Origin: an uncultured Bacteroidales bacterium
GTDB lineage: Bacteria; Bacteroidota; Bacteroidia; Bacteroidales; UBA932
Length of the DNA: 13,594 nucleotides
Assembly (NCBI GenBank): GCA_934726455.1
Contig: CAKVDS010000053.1
Span: 1-13,594 of the forward strand
Direction of reading: 5' to 3'
The notes below the pieces were generated by a model, which saw only the letters and a list, made by a program, of their open reading frames with translations, was not told where the DNA came from and did not search any database. Shown one piece after another: positions 1-6,281 of the stretch (position 1 is the first letter of the stretch; the number at the start of each line of letters is the position of its first letter). The position numbers and the translations under genes were made by a program.

Positions 1-543
1 CTGCCAAACACCGCGCAGACATTTTTGTATAGTCAGCGAGTCTGAGAACTCACCTATTTGCTGAAATTCATCAATACATACTACCAGACGAACGCCCTGT
101 TCCTCAGCAATACGTTCAGGAAGATTCAATATTTCCTCTGGAGAATAATCCTTAGGCGTTATTCCTAATGATATGGAAAACTCAGAATTTGGTTCTGTAC
201 TAAATGAAAACTTCGGTGAAACTCTAACCAAGAAACGCTTAATATTCTCCATAACTTGCTCCAAATGGCTGCCAGTGGACTTCATGACCGTTTCGGCGAA
301 TCTGTTATAGAAATCATACGCACTCCGGCAATCATAGATGTCCATATAGACGATTTTCAGCATAGGATTGTCAACCTCTGAAATTACCTTTTTTATAAGT
401 GATGTCTTACCCATGCGTCTTGGAGATATGAGAATAACATTAACACCATTTTCAAAGTCAAGCTTGATACGCTTGGTTTCTTCTATCCGGTCTGTAAAGT
501 TGTTGCCACCAACCGACATTCCATATACAAAAGCTTTCTCCAT
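1..543 (-). CDS. AAA-family ATPase, archaeal-type (ATPase_2-like), 3' end outside window
   Basis: I translated this reading frame by hand. It is open from an ATG at 543 down to base 1, giving 181 codons, and the rest lies left of the window. The N-terminus has the FxDRxEE-type element (FTDRIEE, residues 16-22) seen before the P-loop in this family. The Walker A region is SPRRMGKTSL (40-49), with P in place of the first glycine, as is common here. The Walker B is VVCIDEFQQI (154-163). This arrangement fits the ATPase domain found mostly in archaea and in many copies in gut Bacteroidales. The cellular role of these proteins is poorly defined, and ATP hydrolysis is inferred from the motifs. The DNA is more AT-rich than the genes to the right, which suggests an accessory or transferred gene. 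It is probably transcribed from the promoter at 570-600, with a strong palindrome overlapping it. Confidence 0.85.
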   Translation of the reverse strand, partial: MEKAFVYGMSVGGNNFTDRIEETKRIKLDFENGVNVILISPRRMGKTSLIKKVISEVDNPMLKIVYMDIYDCRSAYDFYNRFAETVMKSTGSHLEQVMENIKRFLVRVSPKFSFSTEPNSEFSISLGITPKDYSPEEILNLPERIAEEQGVRLVVCIDEFQQIGEFSDSLTIQKCLRGVWQ

Positions 544-569
544 AATCTACTCCTGATTCAATTAGATTA

Positions 570-600
570 TAAAGGTAATGAAAAAAGATGTGGTTCACAA
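570..600 (-). promoter_or_regulatory. Putative Bacteroidota promoter of the AAA ATPase gene
   Basis: On the minus strand a TTG (bases 600-598) is followed after 20 bases by TACCTTTA (577-570). This is close to the Bacteroidota -33/-7 pattern TTTG - about 20 - TAnnTTTG, with one mismatch at the last base of the -7 box. Transcription would begin around 560-565, some 20 bases before the ATG at 543. The -33 element sits at the centre of the inverted repeat 584-619, so a protein bound there would compete with RNA polymerase. This is inferred from the motif only. Confidence 0.45.
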
Positions 601-619
601 GATTGTGAACCACATCTTT
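584..619. repeat. Perfect 17-bp inverted repeat (operator or hairpin)
   Basis: AAAGATGTGGTTCACAA (584-600) and its exact reverse complement (603-619) are separated by two bases, GA. A third copy of the inner half-site TTGTGAAC lies at 618-625 in the same orientation as the one at 603-610, 15 bases further on. Read on the minus strand, the palindrome runs directly into six T residues (586-581), which is the form of an intrinsic terminator pointing toward the ATPase gene. It could be a repressor operator, since it overlaps the predicted -33 box, or a leader attenuator if the real promoter lies further right. It could also be the footprint of a small mobile repeat. The sequence alone does not decide. 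Confidence 0.8.
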
Positions 620-713
620 GTGAACTTGACCGGGAATTCCACCCTTTTACCCCTACCTGCACTAACAGTGGCCGGCAATCCGACAAAGAATATCAAAACT
701 CGGGGTTATTTGC

Positions 714-721
714 TATCTTTG
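714..721 (+). promoter_or_regulatory. Putative -7 box upstream of small ORF
   Basis: TATCTTTG fits the Bacteroidota -7 consensus TAnnTTTG and ends 33 bases before the GTG at 755. I see no good TTTG at the expected -33 spacing, so this is a weak call. The decamer GCTATCTTTG (712-721) recurs exactly in front of obg (1012-1021). Confidence 0.35.
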
Positions 722-754
722 TATGAGACAGCAAGTACATCATGACGATATTAT

Positions 755-973
755 GTGCATCCTATAAGTACGCCAGACTATGAACAGGCACTCAACATGG
801 CAAAGATAAAGACTGAACAGCAGCAGGAAGGTGAACCGATAGTCATGGAGTTTGAGGTGGAAGAAGTAGACGTGCCGACGCTAGTTAGCAAGTTGAAATA
901 TATAAAAGGGCTGACAGTGCAATATTACTTCGGTACTGAAAAAGCCTTGGCAATACTTAAAAAAGTAAGATGA
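755..973 (+). CDS. Small hypothetical protein of unknown function
   Basis: This is an open frame of 72 codons from a GTG at 755. An in-frame ATG at 797 would give a 58-residue product starting MAKIKTEQQQ. I do not recognise it. The product has a charged, Glu-rich middle (FEVEEVDVP) followed by a segment that looks like a compact alpha/beta fold, ending in a basic ALAILKKVR tail. No signal peptide, membrane segment or catalytic motif is visible. A stop lies just upstream in frame (743-745), so the protein cannot extend much. A separate 13-codon frame begins at an ATG at 742 and overlaps its start. Composition is AT-rich like the ATPase gene, unlike obg. It may be a genuine small gene or the remnant of a larger one; the -7-like box at 714 gives mild support for expression. 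Confidence 0.4.
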   Translation: MHPISTPDYEQALNMAKIKTEQQQEGEPIVMEFEVEEVDVPTLVSKLKYIKGLTVQYYFGTEKALAILKKVR

Positions 974-1013
974 CGACCATTATGCTGACTGTATGATTGC
1001 TCCAAACTTTCGC

Positions 1014-1021
1014 TATCTTTG
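1014..1021 (+). promoter_or_regulatory. Putative -7 box of the obg operon
   Basis: TATCTTTG followed by CA matches the Bacteroidota -7 consensus. Transcription would start near 1027, leaving a leader of roughly 70 bases before the obg ATG at 1097. The nearest upstream TTG is only 15 bases away, so the -33 element is not convincing. Confidence 0.4.
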
Positions 1022-1044
1022 CAGTTTTGAAAGCGGAAAGTCCA

Positions 1045-1080
1045 ACCCTCAAAAAAGGTCATTGACCTCAAAGAGGGTCA
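1045..1080 (+). promoter_or_regulatory. Leader hairpins upstream of obg
   Basis: ACCCTC (1045-1050) can pair with GAGGGT (1073-1078), enclosing a small hairpin GGTCA/TGACC (1057-1061 with 1063-1067). Alternatively TGACC (1063-1067) can pair with a second GGTCA at 1076-1080, extended by TC/GA across an AAA loop. The two pairings of TGACC exclude one another. The downstream form ends 16 bases before the obg start codon, where it could affect ribosome access. No known riboswitch class is recognised. This is read by eye and no folding energy was computed. Confidence 0.3.
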
Positions 1081-1096
1081 TTAAAGATAGAGAATT

Positions 1097-2089
1097 ATGC
1101 CTGACAGCAACTTTATAGACTACGTCAAGATATACTGCGCATCCGGACACGGGGGCGCAGGTTCGGTGCATCTCCACCGGGCCAAATACATCCCGAAAGG
1201 CGGGCCTGACGGGGGAGACGGGGGACGAGGAGGCCACATCATCCTCAGGGCCAACCCGCAGTTCTGGACCCTCATCCATCTCAAATACCGCAAGCACATC
1301 AAGGCTGATGACGGAGAAAAAGGCGGCTCCGCCAACCGCAGCGGCAAGAACGGGCAGGACATCGTCCTGGACGTACCCGTAGGCACAGTAGTCAAAGATG
1401 CCGAGACAGGGGAGACACTCTTCGAGATGATGGAGGCCGGAGAGGAGAGAATCCTCTGCAAGGGCGGGCGAGGAGGTCTGGGCAACAGCAACTTCAAGTC
1501 AGCGACCCTGCAGACCCCGCGCTTCGCGCAGCCTGGAGAAGACGGACAGGAAGGTGTGTTCATCCTCGAACTCAAACTGCTTGCCGATGTCGGCCTCGTC
1601 GGATTCCCGAACGCAGGCAAATCGACTCTGCTCAGCACAATAACGGCAGCAAAGCCGAAAATCGCATCCTATGCTTTCACGACGCTTGAGCCGAACCTCG
1701 GCATAGTCAAATACCACGACGGACGCTCTTTCGTGATGGCGGACATCCCGGGCATCATCGAGGGAGCACACGACGGGAAGGGGATAGGCCTGCGTTTCCT
1801 GCGCCACATCGAGCGCAACTCCGTGCTCCTGTTCATGGTCAGCGTAGAAGAGGAGGACATCGCAAAAGGATACCGTACACTTCTCAACGAACTCCAGCTA
1901 TACAACCCGGAGCTTCTCACCAAGCAGCGGGTGCTCGCCATCACCAAGTGCGACCTGATCGACAAGGAGATAGAGGAGCAGATGCGGCCATCAATCCCGG
2001 CAGGGATACCATACGTATTCATATCTTCCAGCACCGGAGAAGGTCTGGACAAACTCAAGGACGCATTATGGAAAGCATTGCAGGACTGA
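1097..2089 (+). CDS. obg: GTPase Obg (ObgE/CgtA), ribosome assembly
   Basis: This is a 330-residue P-loop GTPase of the Obg family, which binds the large ribosomal subunit and links its assembly to growth and stress state. The N-terminal Obg domain (about 1-158) shows the typical glycine-rich stretches, including GGPDGGDGGRGG and GGRGGLGNSNF. The G domain has G1 GFPNAGKST (169-177), G3 DIPG (216-219), G4 TKCD (283-286) and G5 SSS (310-312), with TT of switch I between. The protein ends soon after the G domain, so the extra C-terminal domain of some Obg proteins is absent. The start ATG gives the conserved FIDYVKIY beginning. It is the first gene of a probable two-gene unit, and the PAP2 gene begins inside its last codons. 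Long minus-strand frames across it are shadows of its GC-rich codons. Confidence 0.97.
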   Translation: MPDSNFIDYVKIYCASGHGGAGSVHLHRAKYIPKGGPDGGDGGRGGHIILRANPQFWTLIHLKYRKHIKADDGEKGGSANRSGKNGQDIVLDVPVGTVVKDAETGETLFEMMEAGEERILCKGGRGGLGNSNFKSATLQTPRFAQPGEDGQEGVFILELKLLADVGLVGFPNAGKSTLLSTITAAKPKIASYAFTTLEPNLGIVKYHDGRSFVMADIPGIIEGAHDGKGIGLRFLRHIERNSVLLFMVSVEEEDIAKGYRTLLNELQLYNPELLTKQRVLAITKCDLIDKEIEEQMRPSIPAGIPYVFISSSTGEGLDKLKDALWKALQD

Positions 2090-2691
2090 CACTTTGGGAT
2101 CATCTCGAAAACGCGGACCGGGTAGCAACCATGGGCATCAACTCGTTGCACTGCAGTTTTACAGACGCGATGTGGAGAGTATTTTCTGATAAAGAGATCT
2201 GGTATCCTCTTTATCTGGCGGTGCTGATTTTCCTGTTCGTAAGGCTCGGGTGGAAAAAGGCGCTGATCGTCACCGTTTCATGCATCCTTACCATCGTGGC
2301 ATGCGACCAGTTCGCCAACTTCACCAAGGAGTTCTTCGGCAGGTTGCGTCCATGCTGGGATTCGATTGCAGCCGGCAGGGGACTGCATCTGCTTGAAGGC
2401 CGGGGCAATCTTCATGGCTTCTATTCAGCCCACGCGGCAAACGCCATCGGTTTCGCCGTATGTTCCACCATAGGCTTCAACAATGCCCGAAAGATCAACA
2501 TGCCACGGCACGAAGTGTACAAATACTGTATCCTCGCATGGGCGCTTCTGGTAGGGATAAGCCGTATTTTCGTGGGAAAACATTTCCTCGGCGATGTGAT
2601 CACCGGGTTCGTGGTGGGAAGCCTTTTCGCCTGGGGGATAGCCTCGCTGGCAAGACTTGCTATAAGGAAACTGAACCTGCAACAACATTGA
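2068..2691 (+). CDS. PAP2-family membrane phosphatase
   Basis: With an ATG at 2068 the product is 207 residues; the frame is open further upstream, but that part lies within obg. The three PAP2 phosphatase motifs are complete: KEFFGRLRP (87-95; KxxxxxxRP), SAHA (120-123, in place of PSGH) and SRIFVGKHFLGD (165-176; SRxxxxxHxxxD), with H122 and H172 the likely catalytic histidines. Four or five hydrophobic segments make it an inner-membrane protein with its active site probably on the periplasmic side. Family members remove phosphate from undecaprenyl pyrophosphate, phosphatidylglycerol phosphate or lipid A (LpxF type); I cannot tell which applies. The start lies 22 bases inside obg, suggesting coupled translation. 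Its 3' end overlaps the convergent lipid-kinase gene by 32 bases. Confidence 0.93.
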   Translation: MESIAGLTLWDHLENADRVATMGINSLHCSFTDAMWRVFSDKEIWYPLYLAVLIFLFVRLGWKKALIVTVSCILTIVACDQFANFTKEFFGRLRPCWDSIAAGRGLHLLEGRGNLHGFYSAHAANAIGFAVCSTIGFNNARKINMPRHEVYKYCILAWALLVGISRIFVGKHFLGDVITGFVVGSLFAWGIASLARLAIRKLNLQQH

Positions 2692-3616
2692 TTTTCCGGC
2701 CGGTAACTTCCATAGTCAACGGCAGGCGTCCCTCGATCTCCCCGTCAAGTTCAAATATGTCATCCGAGCCCTCGCTCATCGGCACGACCTGAAGAACCTT
2801 GCACTTGCCGCCGAGTATATATTTGGACTCATTGAGATTGCCCTGATACAGCCTCGGCATTTCCCGTACAATCTTCCCGAGACTCAATTTCGGAATTATC
2901 GTGTAGTCCAGCAGACCGTCATCGACCTTTGCCAACGGGACTTGACGCATTCCGCTTCCCGAATAGCGTCCGTTGCCGAAAGCCAAAGAGTAGCACTGCC
3001 CGCTGAAAACAGACCGGCCGTCCGCGACGAGGCAGACGTCAATTGATCTAAAACTCAATATCGTATAACGCAAAGCATTGAGATATATGAGTTTGCCTCT
3101 CTTTCCGCTTTCTTTCTGAGAATTGACCCTCTGACAGACATGCGAGTCAAAACCGACGCCGCCGATATTCGCCATGTAAAGACGTTTCCCGGCACAGCTG
3201 CTGACCTCAATCACGTCCATCTGCACGACACGCCCTTTACATATCAGATCCACAGCCTCATCCACATCATTCGGCACGTTGAAAGACTTTATCCAGTCAT
3301 TTCCGGAACCTATCGGGACCACACCGATTGTAAACTCCTCAGTAGGAACACCATGTTCGAAGCACCAGGAGCAGATTCCGTTGAATACCTCGTGTACAGA
3401 GCCGTCTCCGCCGACCGCATATATCCGTCTGTATCCGCCTGCCGCCGCCTCGTATGCCAAAGCCGTGGCATGTCGCTTATAGTCGGTGAGAGCTGTAACG
3501 AAGGAAATGCCGGAACGCTCCAGCCTATGCTCGGCAGGGAGCCATTCACACATCGTCCTGCCGGAACCGGCACGTGGATTGACGATGAAATAACAGTCGG
3601 TTTTTGTTTCAGACAT
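2660..3616 (-). CDS. Diacylglycerol-kinase-family lipid kinase (YegS/BmrU-like)
   Basis: The product is 318 residues from ATG 3616, which places the family's opening element YFIVNPRAGSG at residues 9-19; the open frame upstream does not resemble the family and runs into parA. The nucleotide-binding motif GGDGSVHEVFNG (69-80) and PIGSGNDW (101-108) are the hallmarks of the DAGK catalytic domain. A C-terminal part with VDDGLLDYTII fits the second domain of this fold. Such enzymes phosphorylate lipids such as diacylglycerol or sphingoid bases with ATP; the substrate here is not evident. Sphingoid bases are a possibility in Bacteroidales. The gene is divergent from parA and converges on the PAP2 phosphatase, so a lipid kinase and a lipid phosphatase share a 32-base overlap. 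A -7 box lies immediately before the start codon. Confidence 0.93.
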   Translation of the reverse strand: MSETKTDCYFIVNPRAGSGRTMCEWLPAEHRLERSGISFVTALTDYKRHATALAYEAAAGGYRRIYAVGGDGSVHEVFNGICSWCFEHGVPTEEFTIGVVPIGSGNDWIKSFNVPNDVDEAVDLICKGRVVQMDVIEVSSCAGKRLYMANIGGVGFDSHVCQRVNSQKESGKRGKLIYLNALRYTILSFRSIDVCLVADGRSVFSGQCYSLAFGNGRYSGSGMRQVPLAKVDDGLLDYTIIPKLSLGKIVREMPRLYQGNLNESKYILGGKCKVLQVVPMSEGSDDIFELDGEIEGRLPLTMEVTGRKINVVAGSVSL

Positions 3617-3620
3617 GCCG

Positions 3621-3628
3621 CAAATGTA
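3621..3628 (-). promoter_or_regulatory. Putative -7 box of the lipid-kinase gene
   Basis: On the minus strand TACATTTG, followed by C, is a full match to TAnnTTTG and ends only four bases before the ATG at 3616. If used, transcription would start at or within a few bases of the start codon, giving a leaderless or nearly leaderless mRNA. No clear TTTG is seen at the -33 position. Confidence 0.4.
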
Positions 3629-3640
3629 GGAATAAATTAT

Positions 3641-3648
3641 TACTTTTG
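3641..3648 (+). promoter_or_regulatory. Putative -7 box of the parAB operon
   Basis: TACTTTTG fits TAnnTTTG and lies 20 bases before the parA ATG, implying a short leader of about 15 bases. The expected -33 position falls next to the start codon of the divergent lipid-kinase gene and carries no clear TTTG. The two divergent -7 boxes are separated by only 12 bases, so the two promoters must overlap. Confidence 0.4.
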
Positions 3649-3668
3649 TAATCTTCGAGAATAGGAAT

Positions 3669-4445
3669 ATGGGTAAAGTCATCGCTATAGCAAACCAGAA
3701 AGGCGGCGTGGGCAAGACCACTACCGCCATCAATCTTGCCGCTTCCCTCGCTGTCCTTGAGAAGAAGGTGCTCATAATCGACGCCGATCCTCAAGCCAAC
3801 ACGACCTCCGGGCTCAATTTCAATCCGGACAATGACGAGAAACGGACATTGTACGAAGTGATGATTGGCAAGATAGACATCGCGGATGCTCTGATACAGA
3901 CAGAGATAGAGCGTCTGCAGATGATTCCCTCACATATCAATCTCGTCGGGGCCGAAATAGAGCTTCTCGAGACCGGACAGCGAGAATCCGTGATGAAATC
4001 CGTATTGGCCCCGGTCAAAGACAATTATGACTATATCATAATAGACTGTTCACCTTCGCTCGGACTCATCACCATCAACTCTCTTACTGCGGCGGACTCC
4101 GTGATGATCCCCGTGCAGCCGGAGTTCTTTGCGCTTGAAGGTCTGGGTAAACTCCTGCAGACCATACGCCTCGTACAGGGAGGATACAATCCCGACCTGT
4201 CAATAGAAGGCTTTGTCGTGACCATGTACGACGGGCGCACGAAAGTTCACAACCAGGTGCTGGCCGAACTCAGGGAGCATTTCAAGGAGATGGTGTTCAA
4301 GACTGTCATACAACGTAACATACGTCTGAGCGAGGCCCCTTCTCACGGTAAGCCGATAGTCCTTTATGATATAATGTGCAACGGCTCCAACAACTACCTC
4401 AATCTCGCAAAGGAGGTCATGGAGCATAACGGAGAACAAATATGA
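3669..4445 (+). CDS. parA: Chromosome partitioning ATPase ParA (Soj type)
   Basis: This is a 258-residue ParA/MinD-type ATPase. The deviant Walker A KGGVGKTT is at residues 11-18, with signature lysines K11 and K16. It is followed by LIIDADPQANTTSG (switch I region) and the Walker B-type YIIIDCSPSLG. ATP-bound dimers bind DNA nonspecifically and are released by ParB-parS, which moves replicated origins apart. The length, the lack of an N-terminal DNA-binding extension and the housekeeping surroundings mark it as the small chromosomal type rather than a plasmid type. Its stop codon overlaps the parB start (ATGA, 4 bases). It is the first gene of the tight parA-parB-DUF5683-mltD run. Confidence 0.97.
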   Translation: MGKVIAIANQKGGVGKTTTAINLAASLAVLEKKVLIIDADPQANTTSGLNFNPDNDEKRTLYEVMIGKIDIADALIQTEIERLQMIPSHINLVGAEIELLETGQRESVMKSVLAPVKDNYDYIIIDCSPSLGLITINSLTAADSVMIPVQPEFFALEGLGKLLQTIRLVQGGYNPDLSIEGFVVTMYDGRTKVHNQVLAELREHFKEMVFKTVIQRNIRLSEAPSHGKPIVLYDIMCNGSNNYLNLAKEVMEHNGEQI

Positions 4446-5383
4446 GCAAAGAGCCAAGAGGACTTGGCAAGGGATTGAGCGCGCTGCTTGGGGAAGTTCC
4501 CAATGCAGACGCCCTCCGCAAGCCGGTCGGATACGTCAACAAAGAAGTCGTAGGCACACGGGGCCGGCAGGAAAATACGGCCGACATACTAAGGATTCCG
4601 GTGGACATGATCGAGCCGAACCCGTATCAGCCACGCATGTCCTTTGACCAGACAGCATTGGAAGAGCTCGCAGCATCCATCCGGACACTTGGCTTGATCC
4701 AGCCCGTGACGGTCAGGCGCGTCACAGACAACCGCTACCAGATCATAAGCGGAGAGCGGCGCTACAAGGCCTGCCGTCTGGCAGGCATGACGACCATCCC
4801 GGCATATATCCGCGACGCCAACGATCAGGGAATGCTCGAGATGGCCATCGTGGAGAACGTCCAGAGGGAGAACCTCGACCCGATAGAATTGGCCCTGAGC
4901 TACCAGAGGCTCATCGACGAATGCTCGCTCACCCAAGACATGCTTGCCGACAGGGTGGGGAAGAAGAGGGCGACCATCGCCAACACGATAAGGCTGCTCA
5001 AACTGCCCGCCAAAGTCCAGCACGACATCAAGGTAGGCCTGCTCAGCGCAGGACATGCCAAGGCGATCCTCGGAGTCGAAGAGCCTGAACTTCAGGAAAA
5101 GCTCTGTGATCTGGTCATCAGGGACGGACTCTCTGTCCGTGAACTCGAGTCCCTTGCAAGGAAGGTCGTGCTTGACCCGAAATCAGGCCCGTCCCGCCCC
5201 AAGACCAGGGAGCAGGATCTTACTGACGACTATTACAAGGTCCTCGAGCATGTGGGCAAGTACTTCTCCAGCAGCATATCCATGAAGAGAAACAGCAGCG
5301 GAAAAGGCACAATGACAATCCGCTTCAACTCCGACGAGGAAGTGCGGGCCTTCGTCAAAGCACTTGAAGACAAGCATTTCTGA
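4442..5383 (+). CDS. parB: Chromosome partitioning protein ParB (Spo0J type)
   Basis: The 313-residue protein has the standard ParB layout. A basic N-terminal GLGKGLSALLG (7-17) matches the ParA-stimulating peptide. The CTP-binding domain follows, with NPYQPR (60-65), GERR (104-107) and ENVQREN (138-144). A helix-turn-helix lies around TQDMLADRVGKKRATIANT (164-182), SAGHAKAIL is at 202-210, and there is a short C-terminal dimerisation domain. ParB loads at parS, uses CTP to slide along DNA and activates ParA. I found no full parS consensus in the window; a 13-of-16 match lies at 7157. The gene is translationally coupled to parA (4-base overlap), and its TGA shares a base with the ATG of the next gene. 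Confidence 0.97.
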   Translation: MSKEPRGLGKGLSALLGEVPNADALRKPVGYVNKEVVGTRGRQENTADILRIPVDMIEPNPYQPRMSFDQTALEELAASIRTLGLIQPVTVRRVTDNRYQIISGERRYKACRLAGMTTIPAYIRDANDQGMLEMAIVENVQRENLDPIELALSYQRLIDECSLTQDMLADRVGKKRATIANTIRLLKLPAKVQHDIKVGLLSAGHAKAILGVEEPELQEKLCDLVIRDGLSVRELESLARKVVLDPKSGPSRPKTREQDLTDDYYKVLEHVGKYFSSSISMKRNSSGKGTMTIRFNSDEEVRAFVKALEDKHF

Positions 5384-6279
5384 TGAGTCTGGAGACAAGG
5401 ACAAAGTTCATTGTGGCGACTGTGGCGGCATTATTGCTGTCCACTTTGGCCGTACGCGCCCAGTTCAGGGACGAGGCTTTCTCACAGCAGTACAACTCCG
5501 ACCCGGCAGACAAGGTCGACACTACTGACGTGCTGTTCTCGTTCAAAGAATACATCGGGGGTCTCAAGCACCAGAGGCAGATCAAGATGGGGACAATGGC
5601 CATGGGTTCAGCCGTGATGATAGGCGGTTGCCAGATCTACAACAAACAGTACTGGAAACTCCCGATAGTATACGGGACCATAGGAGGAAGCCTCGGAGCA
5701 GGGATCTACCTCAATACACAGGGCAGGCACGATGCCGCCAAATGGTGCTTCATCGGAGCCGGGATCGCATATTGGGGCACCATGATGGACGGAGTCCTCA
5801 ATTACAGCCCCGCGGAATACCCCCATGCCGGAAAGGCGACGATGTACTCGGTCCTGGTTCCGGGACTCGGACAGATTTACAACCGCGAGTACTGGAAACT
5901 TCCCCTTTATCTCGGAGCTATGGCAGCGGGGATCCACTACTACTCTGATTTCTCACGTAACTTCCAGCGTTTCCGCAATATATACAAAGAGGCCACAGAC
6001 ACTGAGCACGAATATACAGGCCCGATAACCGCTGATCAGGCGTTGTACTACCGCAACACGTACCGCCGGTATCGTGACTACGCCCTGCTTATCACGGCTG
6101 CTGTATACCTGCTTCAGATAATGGATGCCAATGTATTCTCCTACATGCACAATTTCGAGGTGGACGACGACATCTCTCTCAATGTCTCACCGACAATGCT
6201 GGCCCCGGACTGCCAGTTCGCGTCTGCGGGAGGCTCCGTCCGCCCGGCATTCGGCCTGAAACTCGGAATGAATTTTTGA
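5383..6279 (+). CDS. DUF5683-type membrane protein with internally duplicated motif
   Basis: This is a 298-residue envelope protein of unknown function. An N-terminal hydrophobic stretch (about 9-25) ending VRAQ looks like a signal peptide or anchor. The DUF5683 signature PGLGQIYNREYWKLP is at 160-174, followed by hydrophobic segments and IMDANVFSY (246-254). A second, earlier version of the signature, GGCQIYNKQYWKLP (81-94), is followed by hydrophobic segments and MMDGVLNYSP (134-143). The domain therefore appears twice in tandem. The start ATG overlaps the parB stop by one base, and mltD follows after two bases, so the three are very probably cotranscribed. I recall this family beside parAB and a transglycosylase in other Bacteroidales, which suggests a link to the envelope, but no biochemical role is established that I know of. 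Confidence 0.85.
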   Translation: MSLETRTKFIVATVAALLLSTLAVRAQFRDEAFSQQYNSDPADKVDTTDVLFSFKEYIGGLKHQRQIKMGTMAMGSAVMIGGCQIYNKQYWKLPIVYGTIGGSLGAGIYLNTQGRHDAAKWCFIGAGIAYWGTMMDGVLNYSPAEYPHAGKATMYSVLVPGLGQIYNREYWKLPLYLGAMAAGIHYYSDFSRNFQRFRNIYKEATDTEHEYTGPITADQALYYRNTYRRYRDYALLITAAVYLLQIMDANVFSYMHNFEVDDDISLNVSPTMLAPDCQFASAGGSVRPAFGLKLGMNF

Positions 6280-6281
6280 AG

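Noticed and set aside
1120..1638. A 172-codon minus-strand frame opposite obg
   Set aside because: The product is rich in Pro, Ser and Arg, as expected from the reverse of the glycine-rich, GC-rich Obg codons. It has no start signals and no recognisable domain.
1948..2067. N-terminal extension of the PAP2 phosphatase to 1948
   Set aside because: It would lie wholly within obg, is hydrophilic and basic, and the family normally starts close to the residues encoded from 2068.
3560..3580. CACGTG inside the lipid kinase as a parS candidate
   Set aside because: The bases flanking the core do not match the parS arms.
3140..3664. A 174-codon plus-strand frame opposite the lipid kinase
   Set aside because: It lies inside a clear DAGK-family gene on the other strand and shows no domain or promoter of its own.
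3617..3775. N-terminal extension of the lipid kinase to an ATG at 3775
   Set aside because: The extra 53 residues overlap the 5' end of parA and do not resemble the family, while ATG 3616 gives the normal N-terminus.
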